This document shows, in pieces, positions 7,740 through 15,793 of a stretch of DNA of 48,330 bases; the first letter of the stretch is position 1, and every line of letters begins with the position of its first letter. The notes below the pieces were generated by a model. It was not told the DNA's origin. It saw only the letters and a list, made by a program, of their open reading frames with translations, and searched no databases. This stretch comes from Microcoleus sp. bin48.metabat.b7b8b9.023 (GTDB lineage: Bacteria > Cyanobacteriota > Cyanobacteriia > Cyanobacteriales > Microcoleaceae). Where the stretch lies: positions 1-48,330 of the forward strand of contig NZ_JAAFKG010000051.1 of assembly GCF_013299185.1 (NCBI RefSeq), written 5' to 3'. The position numbers and the translations under genes are program-made.

Positions 7740-7963
7740 TGGTTTACTTTGGGGTGACGTTTTCTTTGTAATAATGCAATGCAATTATTCCGCTGGCGGA
7801 TTCTTGTCTTTTGCAGTGCCAGCAGGACGATCTCGCTCTCTGATTGTAAATCATTTTAAGTCGTTAAACAATACTCCCCGATCGACTAAAACTGTCGATC
7901 GCCAAGCTAAGATCGGGTAAGCTCAAGGTATTCTGTCACGCCTACACCAAATGAGGAAAAACC

Positions 7964-8566
7964 ATGACGACGCTGCTAATTCAAACCCAAAGCGTCCCAA
8001 TGACGGTCAATCTCCCTGCGATCGAATCGATGACTGTTGAACAGTTTTATGAATTCTGTCTAGTTAATCGCGATTTGAGAATTGAACGTACTGCCACTGG
8101 GGAAGTTATCATTATGTCACCAGCCTTTTCAGATACAGGGAACCGCAACATTAAAATTGCTCAGCAACTTGCGAACTGGGCAGAACAAGATGGCACAGGT
8201 GAAGCGTTTGATTCCAGTGCCGGCTTTACCTTGCCGAATGGAGCAACCAGATCCCCCGATGTCTCATGGATTAAACTAAAGCGCTGGAATGCCTTAACTG
8301 AAGAACAAAAAGCCTCATTTGCACCGATTTGTCCAGACTTTGTGATTGAATTGCGGTCTGCTAGTGACACTCTCAAGGGATTGCAAAAAAAGATGCAAGA
8401 ATATATTGATAACGGTGTATCACTCGGATTGTTGATCGATCGCCAAAACCGAAAAGTCTACATCTACCGTCCCGATCGAGAAGCTGAAATCTTGGATAAT
8501 CCTGAAACAGTGAGCGGCGATCCGGAGTTACCAGGATTTGTCTTGCGGATGGCAAAAATCTGGTGA
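7964..8566 (+). CDS. Uma2-family (DUF820) PD-(D/E)XK endonuclease-like protein
   Basis: The 200-residue protein has the Uma2 layout: an N-terminal MTVEQFYEFCLVNRDLRIERTATGEVIIMSP, then the helix GNRNIKIAQQLANWAEQ, the acidic strand RSPDVSWI, DFVIELRSASD with the catalytic-type acidic residue, and a closing strand GLLIDRQNRKVYIYRPD. These proteins are very numerous in cyanobacteria, and the nuclease fold is predicted from family structure. The cellular role is unsettled. The start is ATG 7964 with TGAGG upstream. It is divergent from the Mrr-fusion gene; the 220 bp between them has no recognised repeat. Confidence 0.85.
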   Translation: MTTLLIQTQSVPMTVNLPAIESMTVEQFYEFCLVNRDLRIERTATGEVIIMSPAFSDTGNRNIKIAQQLANWAEQDGTGEAFDSSAGFTLPNGATRSPDVSWIKLKRWNALTEEQKASFAPICPDFVIELRSASDTLKGLQKKMQEYIDNGVSLGLLIDRQNRKVYIYRPDREAEILDNPETVSGDPELPGFVLRMAKIW

Positions 8567-8649
8567 TTTAGATTGTTAGATAACAGTTGACAGTTATGAA
8601 TAGAATAGTACCGGAATCAAAACCGTTTATGAAGCAAGGGTTCAGGGTT

Positions 8650-8927
8650 CTATTCATGAGGCTATTTATGTCCGCGTTTGATATAGCAATCCTAAATCAT
8701 TTTTGAATTTCTTACTCCCTCCCCTGATTCATGGGCAGGGTTGGGGTGGGGTCAAAAATTTAGGACTCATTTAGGATTGCTATATAGCAACCGCCACAGC
8801 GGTTAGGACATTCAGGAGCTCATGAATAGAGGCGCCAACCCTCTACCATCAACGATTTGATACCTCTACCATGTAACTGTCAACTGTCAACTGTCAACTG
8901 TCAACTGCTATAGTGGCGGTTGCTATA
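8650..8927. repeat. Nested inverted-repeat (MITE-like) elements with an STRR tract
   Basis: Three inverted-repeat pairs share this 445 bp gap. CTATTCATGAG (8650-8660) pairs with CTCATGAATAG (8819-8829). ATATAGCAATCCTAAAT (8681-8697) pairs with ATTTAGGATTGCTATAT (8769-8785), a perfect 17 bp pair bounding a 105 bp element. TATAGCAACCGCCAC (8783-8797) pairs with GTGGCGGTTGCTATA (8913-8927). CAACTGT heptamers repeat four times around 8878-8907. No coding sequence is visible. Confidence 0.8.
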
Positions 8928-8928
8928 C

Positions 8929-8960
8929 AAAAAAAAGAGGCAGGGAATATTCCCCGCCTC
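8929..8960 (-). terminator. Intrinsic terminator of the rbcL-rbcX-rbcS operon
   Basis: On the minus strand, GAGGCGGGGA, a short AATA-type loop and TCCCTGCCTC form a ten-pair GC-rich stem (one G-T wobble), immediately followed by eight T. It lies 52 bases after the rbcS stop, the expected position for the operon end. Confidence 0.9.
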
Positions 8961-9011
8961 AAATCTGTAATGACTGTTAATCTAAAAGTTAGATTAGCCA
9001 GCCAATACTTT

Positions 9012-9347
9012 TTAGTAGCCTCTGGTGTTTGGCTTGTGCACGATGAAGCTCAGCACTTGGCATTGCTTCACGTTGTCAAAACCCATGACGCGGATGTAGC
9101 AGGTGGGGTTTTCAGAGCGGCAAGCTTGAACTTCAGTCATGATTTCTTGGACGCTGCGAGCACCAAACAAAGGCAACTTCCACAATGTCCAGTAGCGCAT
9201 TTCGGCGGCAGAGGTTTCGTTGAATTCTACGCCGGGAATGTAGCCTTGATCCAAGATGTATTGCAGTTGCTTGGCAATTTGGGCGTCTGTCAGCGGGGGC
9301 AAATATGACAGAGTTTCGTAACGACGCTCTTTAGGTAAAGTCTTCAT
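9012..9347 (-). CDS. rbcS: RuBisCO small subunit
   Basis: The 111-residue protein is the small subunit of form IB ribulose-1,5-bisphosphate carboxylase/oxygenase, capping the L8 core in the carboxysome. It contains the conserved [15 protein letters not shown] start, [37 protein letters not shown] and the C-terminal SFIVHKP. Length matches cyanobacterial RbcS (about 110). It is last in the minus-strand rbcL-rbcX-rbcS operon and is followed by a strong terminator. The start is the ATG at 9347, with AGAGAT upstream in minus-strand sense. Confidence 0.98.
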   Translation of the reverse strand: MKTLPKERRYETLSYLPPLTDAQIAKQLQYILDQGYIPGVEFNETSAAEMRYWTLWKLPLFGARSVQEIMTEVQACRSENPTCYIRVMGFDNVKQCQVLSFIVHKPNTRGY

Positions 9348-9392
9348 TTTTTGTATCTCTAAGGTGTGTGTTCGATCGCACTTCTCGATCGA

Positions 9393-9806
9393 TTAACTCG
9401 ACAAATTATCTAGATTCGGTTCAGAATCTATTGAGGATGTTTCAGGATTGCTGCTAGCCACAGACCAATTAAGCTGCGTAATTCGCTCCAAATGCTGGCG
9501 TCTGTGTTCCATATTCGCCTGTTGAATGCCAGTACAAACCATTTCTGGCAAAAATTCCGTCACATCGTGAGCCAGATACTCTCGCACAGTCATGATCCGA
9601 AATCCTAAATCTTGATTTTCCCTCAGCAGTTCCTCAATGTAAGCTTCTCCATCTTGGATTTTGCCCTTGGTGGAAAAGTCATTCAGCCAGATTGCCAGAG
9701 GAGGATTGGTTTCGCTCAACTGAGCTACAACAATCCGCACGGATTGATAGGTTAGGTAACTTGCCAGCACCTTAGCGGTGTCTTTCGCAACTTGTTTGAG
9801 ATCCAT
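9393..9806 (-). CDS. rbcX: RuBisCO assembly chaperone RbcX
   Basis: The 137-residue protein begins MDLKQVAKDTAKVLASYLTYQSVRIV, followed by ETNPPLAIWLNDFSTKGKIQDGEAYIEELLRENQDLGFRIMTVREYLA and EFLPEMV, all characteristic of cyanobacterial RbcX. RbcX dimers bind the C-terminal peptide of newly folded RbcL (the [10 protein letters not shown] region) and stabilise RbcL dimers until they assemble into L8. The C-terminal tail beyond about residue 115 is poorly conserved and Ser/Asn-rich, as is usual. It lies between rbcL (135 bp) and rbcS (45 bp), the classical order. Confidence 0.97.
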   Translation of the reverse strand: MDLKQVAKDTAKVLASYLTYQSVRIVVAQLSETNPPLAIWLNDFSTKGKIQDGEAYIEELLRENQDLGFRIMTVREYLAHDVTEFLPEMVCTGIQQANMEHRRQHLERITQLNWSVASSNPETSSIDSEPNLDNLSS

Positions 9807-9941
9807 TTGACCCCAGCTCCCTCAAATTTTAGGTTTTGAATTTTAGATTTTGGATGCAAACTTACTTGTAAATCTTCTTCAAAGATAAAGACTTAACAGC
9901 AAGTTTGCGACCTAAAACCTAAAATCTCTAACCAAAAATCA

Positions 9942-11372
9942 TCAAACGGTATCCATTGCCTCGAACTCAAACTTGATTTCTTTCCAGAGTTCGCAAGCAA
10001 CAGCCAGTTCAGGGCTCCATTTGCAAGCTTCGCGAATGATGTCTCCGCCTTCGCGCATCAGGTTGCGGCCTTCGTTACGAGCTTGAACGCAAGCTTCCAA
10101 TGCAACGCGGTTAGCTGCTGCACCAGGTGCGTTACCCCAAGGGTGGCCCAAGGTGCCGCCGCCGAACTGCAAGCAGGAGTCGTCGCCGAAGATTTCAACC
10201 AAAGCTGGCATATGCCAGATGTGGATACCACCGGATGCAACTGGCATGACACCAGGCATGGAGGCCCAATCTTGGGTGAAGTAAATACCGCGGCTGCGGT
10301 CTTCTTCGATGTGGTCTTCGCGCATCAAGTCTACGAAGCCCATCGTGATGCCTTTTTCGCCTTCGAGTTTGCCCACAACTGTACCGGAGTGCAGGTGGTC
10401 GCCGCCGGACATCCGCAAGCACTTGGCAAGCACGCGGAAGTGGATACCGTGGTTTTTTTGACGGTCAATAACGGCGTGCATGGCGCGGTGAATGTGCAAC
10501 AGAATACCGTTGCGACGGCACCATTTGGCCAAGCTGGTGTTTGCAGTGAAACCACCGGTCAGGTAGTCGTGCATGATGATGGGGGTTTTGATTTCTTTGG
10601 CGAATTCAGCCCGTTCCATCATTTCTTCAAAGGTAGGGGCGGTTACGTTTAAGTAGTGACCCTTGACTTCGCCGGTTTCTGCTTGAGCTTTTTCAATAGC
10701 TTCTTGAACGAACAAGAAACGATCGCGCCAACGCATGAATGGTTGCGAGTTGATGTTTTCGTCGTCTTTGGTGAAGTCCAAACCGCCGCGCAGAACTTCG
10801 TAAACGGCACGGCCGTAGTTCTTAGCAGACAGACCCAATTTGGGCTTAATTGTACAACCCAGCAAAGGACGGCCGTACTTGTTCAATTTGTCGCGCTCAA
10901 CGGTAATACCGTGAGGAGGGCCTTGGAATGTTTTCAGGTAAGCAATGGGAATCCGCAAGTCTTCTAAACGGAGAGCGCGCAGAGCTTTGAAACCGAACAC
11001 GTTACCGACCAAAGAGGTCAGCAGATTGGTGACGGAACCTTCTTCAAACAAATCCAAAGGATAAGCGATGAAGCAGATGTATTGGTTGTCTTCACCGGGA
11101 ACTGGCTCGATGTCGTAGCAGCGACCTTTGTAGCGGTCGAGGTCGGTCAGGAGGTCAGTCCACACAGTTGTCCATGTACCGGTGGAAGATTCAGCGGCCA
11201 CAGCAGCTCCAGCTTCTTCTGGGGGAACTCCTGGCTGAGGTGTGACGCGGAATGCTGCCAAAATATCTGTATCTTTCGGCGTGTAGTCCGGTGTGTAATA
11301 CGTTAGTTTATAGTCTTGAACTCCGGCTTTATACCCAGCCTTTGATTGAGTTTGGGTTTGCGCGTAAGCCAT
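9942..11372 (-). CDS. rbcL: RuBisCO large subunit, form IB
   Basis: The 476-residue catalytic subunit fixes CO2 onto ribulose-1,5-bisphosphate in the Calvin cycle. Visible active-site elements are K176 in TIKPKLGL, the carbamylated K202 with metal ligands D204 and E205 in [11 protein letters not shown]295 in HIHRAMHA, and loop 6 K335 in GKLEGE. The C-terminal [12 protein letters not shown] contains the RbcX-binding motif. It begins the minus-strand operon. Its upstream region (11373-11530) carries a candidate LysR-type (RbcR) site. The start is ATG 11372 with AGGAAG upstream. Confidence 0.99.
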   Translation of the reverse strand: MAYAQTQTQSKAGYKAGVQDYKLTYYTPDYTPKDTDILAAFRVTPQPGVPPEEAGAAVAAESSTGTWTTVWTDLLTDLDRYKGRCYDIEPVPGEDNQYICFIAYPLDLFEEGSVTNLLTSLVGNVFGFKALRALRLEDLRIPIAYLKTFQGPPHGITVERDKLNKYGRPLLGCTIKPKLGLSAKNYGRAVYEVLRGGLDFTKDDENINSQPFMRWRDRFLFVQEAIEKAQAETGEVKGHYLNVTAPTFEEMMERAEFAKEIKTPIIMHDYLTGGFTANTSLAKWCRRNGILLHIHRAMHAVIDRQKNHGIHFRVLAKCLRMSGGDHLHSGTVVGKLEGEKGITMGFVDLMREDHIEEDRSRGIYFTQDWASMPGVMPVASGGIHIWHMPALVEIFGDDSCLQFGGGTLGHPWGNAPGAAANRVALEACVQARNEGRNLMREGGDIIREACKWSPELAVACELWKEIKFEFEAMDTV

Positions 11373-11500
11373 ATCTCGCTTCCTAGTATTCGCTTAATTT
11401 TTTTGCCCGATCGCAGGCTCTTAGAAATATATCAATAAAGTGGCGCACTGCAATTTTAATATTCTTTTAATCATCATAAGTATTGTTTATTTAGCTTTAC

Positions 11501-11515
11501 ATTAGGAAATCTTAT
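11501..11515. promoter_or_regulatory. Candidate RbcR (LysR-type) operator upstream of rbcL
   Basis: ATTAG, five bases, CTTAT fits the RbcR-type palindrome ATTA(G/A)-N5-(C/T)TAAT with one mismatch. It is 129 bp upstream of the rbcL start, where CO2/redox-responsive LysR regulators bind in cyanobacteria. The rest of the 11373-11700 region is AT-rich with degenerate TTTTAGATTT repeats near 11579-11608. The consensus is recalled, and a single imperfect match could be chance. Confidence 0.35.
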
Positions 11516-11732
11516 GTAACATATCTTATCAAACAAAAGTGGCGAAGGATGCAGGGGTAAGTGCTGGGGATCGATGAGATTTTAGATTTTAAATTTTAGA
11601 TTTTAGATTGGAGAAGGAGAAAAAATTAGTCATAAATACTTAAATCATGGTGGAGATCGATTAAATTATAGATATTAAATTTTGGGTTGGGGGTAGGAAA
11701 AAATTAGTTATAAATACTTACAGAACTCCAAA

Positions 11733-11800
11733 GGTACGTTGTTGGGCTTTAGCCCTCTTCTAATATATGTAAAGAGGGCTGAAGCCCAACAACGTACCTA
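11733..11800. repeat. Long perfect-type hairpin, GGGCTTTAGCCC subfamily of the palindromic repeat
   Basis: The left arm 11733-11760 (leader AGGTACGTTGTT, core GGGCTTTAGCCC, then TCTT) is the reverse complement of the right arm 11773-11800 with one difference (core TTTAG versus TTCAG). The loop is 12 bases. Each arm also contains its own smaller palindrome. It lies between the divergent rbcL and kinase genes. Confidence 0.9.
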
Positions 11801-11924
11801 CCTAGAAAGTCAAAAGTCGGCAGCATAGCACATAATATGGACAGGACTTGTGCGGCAAACCGGGTTTCTGCGTTAGCTGCACGTAAGTCTACTATGGATA
11901 TCTAGTCCCATCTTTACTCTGGTT

Positions 11925-13685
11925 GTGCCTCACCCCCCTTCGCAAGCCGTCCACTGCATCAATCCAGATTGCCCAAGGCCTTACCCTCAGACTTGGGGCA
12001 ACAATTTTTGTCAGAGTTGCGGGACTCCGCTGCGGCTAAAAAATCGCTACATACCTCTACAAGGGCTCGGTACCGGGGGTTTTGCAGCAATCTACACAGT
12101 TTGGGACACAGAAACTCAAACCGAGCGCGTCCTCAAATTGTTGCTCGAAACTTCTCCGAAAGCGCTAAAACTGTTCGAGCAAGAAGCTTGGGTTTTGGCA
12201 ATTTTGCGCCACCCCGGGGTTCCAAGAGTCGAGCCGGACGGTTATTTTCACGTGCAAACCCAAAATTTCGGAAGCGGGGATGGAAATGCCACAGCGAGGC
12301 GCTTACCTTGTTTGGTAATGGAAAAGATTCACGGCAAAACTCTAGAAGAAATTCTTGAAGATCACCCTCAGGGATGTCCGCAGGAATGGGTGTTTAGCTG
12401 GCTGAGTCAAGCTGTGCAAATTTTAGAGGAGTTGCATCGGTGTCAGATTATTCACCGCGACATTAAACCCTCCAATTTGATGCTGCGAGACCCGGAATCG
12501 CCCCAAGTCTTGTTGAGTAAGGGTTTGGGCGGTTTGCAGTTGGTGGCGATCGACTTTGGGGGAGTTAAACAGATGGGCGGTGGGGAACCTGCGGGGAAAG
12601 ATTCTCCGAGCTCGACGCGGTTGATTTCGCCCGGGTACAGCCCGCCGGAACAAATTGTGGGCGGCGGTGTGGTGGCGGCGACGGATTTTTATGCGTTGGG
12701 GCGGACTTGCATTCATTTGCTGACGGGGAAGTATCCGGCGGAAATTGAAGATCCGATGACGGGGGAGTTGCGGTGGCGACATATTGTGTCTGTGAGTCCA
12801 GCTTTTGCGAATTTGTTGGATGATATGGTGCGATCGAATATACAGCAGCGTCCGGCTTCGGCGTCGGATGTTCGATCGCGCTTGCAGGATATTTATGCTA
12901 AGAGTAAGGGCAAAATTGCGTTAGCGCCTGTCAGTCAAGCTATTGTGGAAGTTTGCCGGCAAGTAGTGGTGGCGACGGCGCAAAAAACGGCAAGTTTGAC
13001 AGTTTTGGTGTTCGGTGCGATCGCCCAAATTGTAGTAGCTTCTCTAGATACGGGCTGGGAAATGGTGCTCGGCGGGATTGGTGGAAGTGCAGGGGCGATC
13101 GGCGGTTTAGTTTTAGCCTATTCTTCGCCTATTGGCCCGCAATTTGCGAATTTTTTGAATGAAGGTTTGCACCAATTAATTCCTTATATGAGTTTTAATG
13201 TCGGCCCGGAAGTGCTCTTGTTTGCTTTTGCGGGCTGGGGCACTGCGATAGGTTTGACGGATGCGGGGAGTTTTCGCCAGCAAAAACAGTATTGGCTGTC
13301 GGGATTGATGGGTGCTCAGGGCTATTTGTTAGCGAGTTTGTGCTGGATGGAAGCGACTGCTTTTAGCGGCGTGCAGGGGATTATTTTGGGGGCATTTGCG
13401 ATCGCCACTTTAACGATCGGCATGGGTTTGCGGAGTCACCAATTAGCGCACGCTTTGGTGGTGGCTGGTTGTTCGACGGGAATGTTTCTGTTTTTGAATG
13501 CTTTGAGCATTTTTCCAGGGAGTTTCTTAGGGATTTTGGATCTGTCGTCTGGTGCTTCCTTCGGCTGGTTGCAGATTGGGAGTTCAATTGCATTTTTTGG
13601 TTTGTTGGGAAGTGCGATCGGGCTTTGTTTGGGAGTCAGTCATTATTTAGTTGTGCCTTTGTTAAGGTGGTTGGGTTGGAAGTAG
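11925..13685 (+). CDS. Membrane-anchored serine/threonine protein kinase with N-terminal zinc ribbon
   Basis: The 586-residue protein starts at GTG 11925. Residues 11-32 hold four Cys (CINPDC..CQSC), a small zinc-ribbon cap common in cyanobacterial kinases. The kinase domain (about 42-320) has the glycine loop GLGTGGFAAIY (48-58), the ATP-binding Lys in RVLKLLL (K71), HRDIKPSN with catalytic D179, DFGG at 210-213 (usual DFG), and PGYSPPEQ at 236-243. From about 350 to the end there are six or seven hydrophobic Gly/Ala-rich segments, so the C-terminal half is a membrane domain rather than a typical sensor. The kinase should face the cytoplasm. Substrates are unknown. Confidence 0.88.
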   Translation: MPHPPSQAVHCINPDCPRPYPQTWGNNFCQSCGTPLRLKNRYIPLQGLGTGGFAAIYTVWDTETQTERVLKLLLETSPKALKLFEQEAWVLAILRHPGVPRVEPDGYFHVQTQNFGSGDGNATARRLPCLVMEKIHGKTLEEILEDHPQGCPQEWVFSWLSQAVQILEELHRCQIIHRDIKPSNLMLRDPESPQVLLSKGLGGLQLVAIDFGGVKQMGGGEPAGKDSPSSTRLISPGYSPPEQIVGGGVVAATDFYALGRTCIHLLTGKYPAEIEDPMTGELRWRHIVSVSPAFANLLDDMVRSNIQQRPASASDVRSRLQDIYAKSKGKIALAPVSQAIVEVCRQVVVATAQKTASLTVLVFGAIAQIVVASLDTGWEMVLGGIGGSAGAIGGLVLAYSSPIGPQFANFLNEGLHQLIPYMSFNVGPEVLLFAFAGWGTAIGLTDAGSFRQQKQYWLSGLMGAQGYLLASLCWMEATAFSGVQGIILGAFAIATLTIGMGLRSHQLAHALVVAGCSTGMFLFLNALSIFPGSFLGILDLSSGASFGWLQIGSSIAFFGLLGSAIGLCLGVSHYLVVPLLRWLGWK

Positions 13686-13724
13686 GAATTAACTAATTAA
13701 ATATTCAACATTTCACCTCAAATT

Positions 13725-13800
13725 CAGATCCCCCTAAATCCCCCTTAGAAAGGGGAACTTTGAGAAGGCTCTTGTCCCCCCATCGTAGGGGCGGTGCCCC
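13725..13800. repeat. CCCCCTAAATCCCCCTTA repeat block
   Basis: GATCCCCCTAAATCCCCC, then TTAGAAAGGGGAACTTTGAG and CTTGTCCCCCCATCG, belong to the same C/G-block family as 2810-2910 and 45521-45590. The block can form imperfect hairpins. It is non-coding, in the gap after the kinase gene. Confidence 0.7.
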
Positions 13801-13862
13801 CGTGCCCGCCCTCTCTCGGCTACGAGGAATCTCCGGGTTTTAAAACTCTTGTGGGGTAGGCT

Positions 13863-13970
13863 TATAGCGGTTCTCACAAAGATGAGGTACGTTGTTGGGC
13901 TTGGGCCCTCTTGGTTTCAGCGGTTATACAACCTGCCAGTCATACCTCATCTTTTTGAGAAAGGCTTCTA
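13863..13970. repeat. MITE-like element, copy 1, with GGGCTTGGGCCC core
   Basis: The left end TATAGCGGTTCTCACAAAG plus ATGAGGTA pairs with the right end TACCTCAT plus CTTTTTGAGAAAGGCTTCTA as an imperfect ~27 bp terminal inverted repeat. Just inside the left end sits the repeat leader GGTACGTTGTT with core GGGCTTGGGCCC. A sister copy is at 14124-14229; their centres differ while their ends match, as expected for separate insertions of one family. Confidence 0.8.
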
Positions 13971-14014
13971 GCCCGCCCCAAAATCTACAATTTAGAGGCT
14001 AGACAGCTTATAAT

Positions 14015-14121
14015 CCAATACGGTTTACTGGTATACCGCCCTGAGGGTAAAACCCTATGATAAATAGATACGGAGATTGCTTCGTTCCTCTCTTCGGACT
14101 ATTCTAAGTAAACCGTATTGG
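14015..14121. repeat. MITE-like element with 15 bp perfect terminal inverted repeats
   Basis: CCAATACGGTTTACT (14015-14029) is the exact reverse complement of AGTAAACCGTATTGG (14107-14121). The 107 bp element lies between the two copies of another MITE family and ends only two bases before the second copy starts. Confidence 0.8.
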
Positions 14122-14123
14122 TG

Positions 14124-14229
14124 TATAGCGGTTCTCACAAAGATGAGGTACGTTGTTGGGCTTGGGCCCTCTAGTCTGGATGGTTATGTAAGTTCTCAGT
14201 CATACCTCATCTTTTTGAAAAAGGCTATA
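14124..14229. repeat. MITE-like element, copy 2, with GGGCTTGGGCCC core
   Basis: The ends TATAGCGGTTCTCACAAAG plus ATGAGGTA (14124-14150) and TACCTCAT plus CTTTTTGAAAAAGGCTATA (14203-14229) match copy 1 at 13863-13970. The internal palindrome GGGCTTGGGCCC is retained, while the remaining ~40 bases differ. No coding capacity is present, so movement would need a transposase from elsewhere. Confidence 0.8.
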
Positions 14230-14292
14230 AGCAGCAACTGTCAAAATTATGCGATCGCGTAGATTCATAAAATAGCAACAAAACTGGTTATT

Positions 14293-15033
14293 TTATTTGA
14301 TAGTTAATTGGGCTGATTTTGTACGATCGCCCATTTTACCCGCAATCGCAATCTTTCCGGGGCGCAGCGCTCGAAACGTGCCCGGTTGCGCGCCCATATG
14401 ATGAAAGGTGCGATCGAGTAACGGCCGCGAATTCGGAGGCTTGGTTGGCGCACCAGGCCCCGGTTCCTGATAATCTGGAGTCCGCAGCCCGAAAGTTAAT
14501 GGGGGTAGCAAATTGCCTTTTGAATCAGAGGCGATCATTTCAAAGGTAATGCGATCGCCCACGCGCACTGTCGCCACTTCTGGCTGAATCCGAACATCCC
14601 AATCTGGCGGATAAACAACACCAGACATCAAGAGTGTTTTTTGTCCTGTTTTTGCCAACACGGTAAACTTTCCCGGCGCAATACCCGTCACAGTTCCATC
14701 TTGGGAAAGTTGGATAACTTTGGTATCTTGTGACGACCAAACTGCTGGTTTTCCAAACGATGCGAGTTCTGATACTCCGCAATCGGAACCGCTGCCTTCC
14801 CCAATTTTTATTTTAACGTTTTTACCTGCAATTAAAGGGTTAACATCTTCAAATTTGTAAGCCAGACAAGGAGTTGTTTTAAAGATACCGAGAGTGGTTT
14901 TAAAGATGCCTGCCGTCACCACGATCGCATCCCACGCGGTACAACCAATCGCTACTAATACTAACGCGACTGCGGTTCCATAGCCGACGGTGATTATTTT
15001 TTGTTTTCGATCAAACTGATGCCAGTCTCTCAT
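14293..15033 (-). CDS. Membrane-anchored protein with bacterial Ig-like (Big-2) domain
   Basis: The 246-residue protein has a short basic N-terminus followed by a hydrophobic helix near 15-37 (ITVGYGTAVALVLVAIGCTAW), acting as a membrane anchor or uncleaved signal. The outer part contains a Big-2-like region: AVWSSQDTKVIQLSQDGTVTGIAPGKFTVLAKTG, with the typical W-x-S then G-x-V-x-G-x-x-P-G pattern. A second beta-rich segment follows (IQPEVATVRVGDRITFEMIASDSKGNLLP) with a closing RALRPGKIAIAGKMG. It is probably periplasmic and could bind a partner or envelope component. The start is ATG 15033. No operon partner is seen. Confidence 0.65.
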   Translation of the reverse strand: MRDWHQFDRKQKIITVGYGTAVALVLVAIGCTAWDAIVVTAGIFKTTLGIFKTTPCLAYKFEDVNPLIAGKNVKIKIGEGSGSDCGVSELASFGKPAVWSSQDTKVIQLSQDGTVTGIAPGKFTVLAKTGQKTLLMSGVVYPPDWDVRIQPEVATVRVGDRITFEMIASDSKGNLLPPLTFGLRTPDYQEPGPGAPTKPPNSRPLLDRTFHHMGAQPGTFRALRPGKIAIAGKMGDRTKSAQLTIK

Positions 15034-15275
15034 TGTTCTTTCGATCGCACTTTCCTCAAAAGTTACTTGCCTCTAAGGGCGATCGATCTATTTCTGTATG
15101 CCAAAAACAAAATTGGCATAGGGTTCGATAAAATATATTAAAATTTCGATATTGTCTAGTGCGAGCTTCTAGATCGCACTGTATGGTTAATCGATCGGAT
15201 ATAATATCATGGTAGACTAGATATTTGGTGAATCAGGTTTTATAAGTTTGCGAACTGTTGACAAATAGAAGTCCA

Positions 15276-15773
15276 ATGATACTTGAAACTGATAGATTGA
15301 TTTTGACACCGATTGTAGAGAACGATCTCAACAAGCTGCACGCCATTTTTACCGATTCCTATGTCAGGAGATATTTGTGCGACGGTCAAATTTGGTCGCT
15401 AGATCCAGTGGAAGAAATGATCGAACAGAACGAACAACTGTTTGGAGAAAAGAAATTCGGCTTGTGGTTTATCGAGAGAAAGAGCGATCGCGAAGTTATT
15501 GGATTTGTGGGGTTGTGGTATTTTTTTGAGGAACCGCAGCCGCAGTTGGTTTATGCGCTGTTGCCGAAAGCTATTAAAAAAGGCTACGCTACTGAAGCAT
15601 CCACCAAAATATTAGAGTATGGTTTTGATGGACTTGGATTAGATTATCTGGTTGCAAGTTGCGATCGCCCAAACATTGAATCATGCAAATTAGCAGCCAG
15701 ACTCGGGATGAGACAAGTAGAAGAAAGGATTGTCAATGAAAATCCCATATTATTCTTTAGAATCGATAAGTAG
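15276..15773 (+). CDS. GNAT-family N-acetyltransferase (RimJ/RimL-like)
   Basis: The 165-residue protein begins MILETDRLILTPIVENDLNKLHAIF, the classic RimJ/RimL-type opening. It continues with FGLWFIERKSDREVIGFVGLWYF (the central strand pair), ALLPKAIKKGYATEASTKILEYGF (acetyl-CoA pyrophosphate-binding loop region with KKGYATEA) and ASCDRPNIESCKLAARLGMRQVEE (the N-x-x-S-x-x-x-x-x-x-x-G-F/M motif). Such enzymes acetylate N-termini or small molecules; the substrate here is unknown. The frame extends to a TTG at 15258, but ATG 15276 with AGAAG upstream is preferred. It lies 20 bp before cobL, so co-transcription is possible. Confidence 0.85.
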   Translation: MILETDRLILTPIVENDLNKLHAIFTDSYVRRYLCDGQIWSLDPVEEMIEQNEQLFGEKKFGLWFIERKSDREVIGFVGLWYFFEEPQPQLVYALLPKAIKKGYATEASTKILEYGFDGLGLDYLVASCDRPNIESCKLAARLGMRQVEERIVNENPILFFRIDK

Positions 15774-15793
15774 TAATTAGCAGTCAGGGCGCA

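Noticed and set aside
7123..7920. 265-codon frame antisense to the Mrr-fusion gene
   Set aside because: It is the mirror of the Ala/Gly repeat tract; low-complexity shadow frame without own start signal.
10083..10652. 189-codon frame antisense to rbcL
   Set aside because: Shadow of a highly conserved gene; the composition follows rbcL codon constraints.
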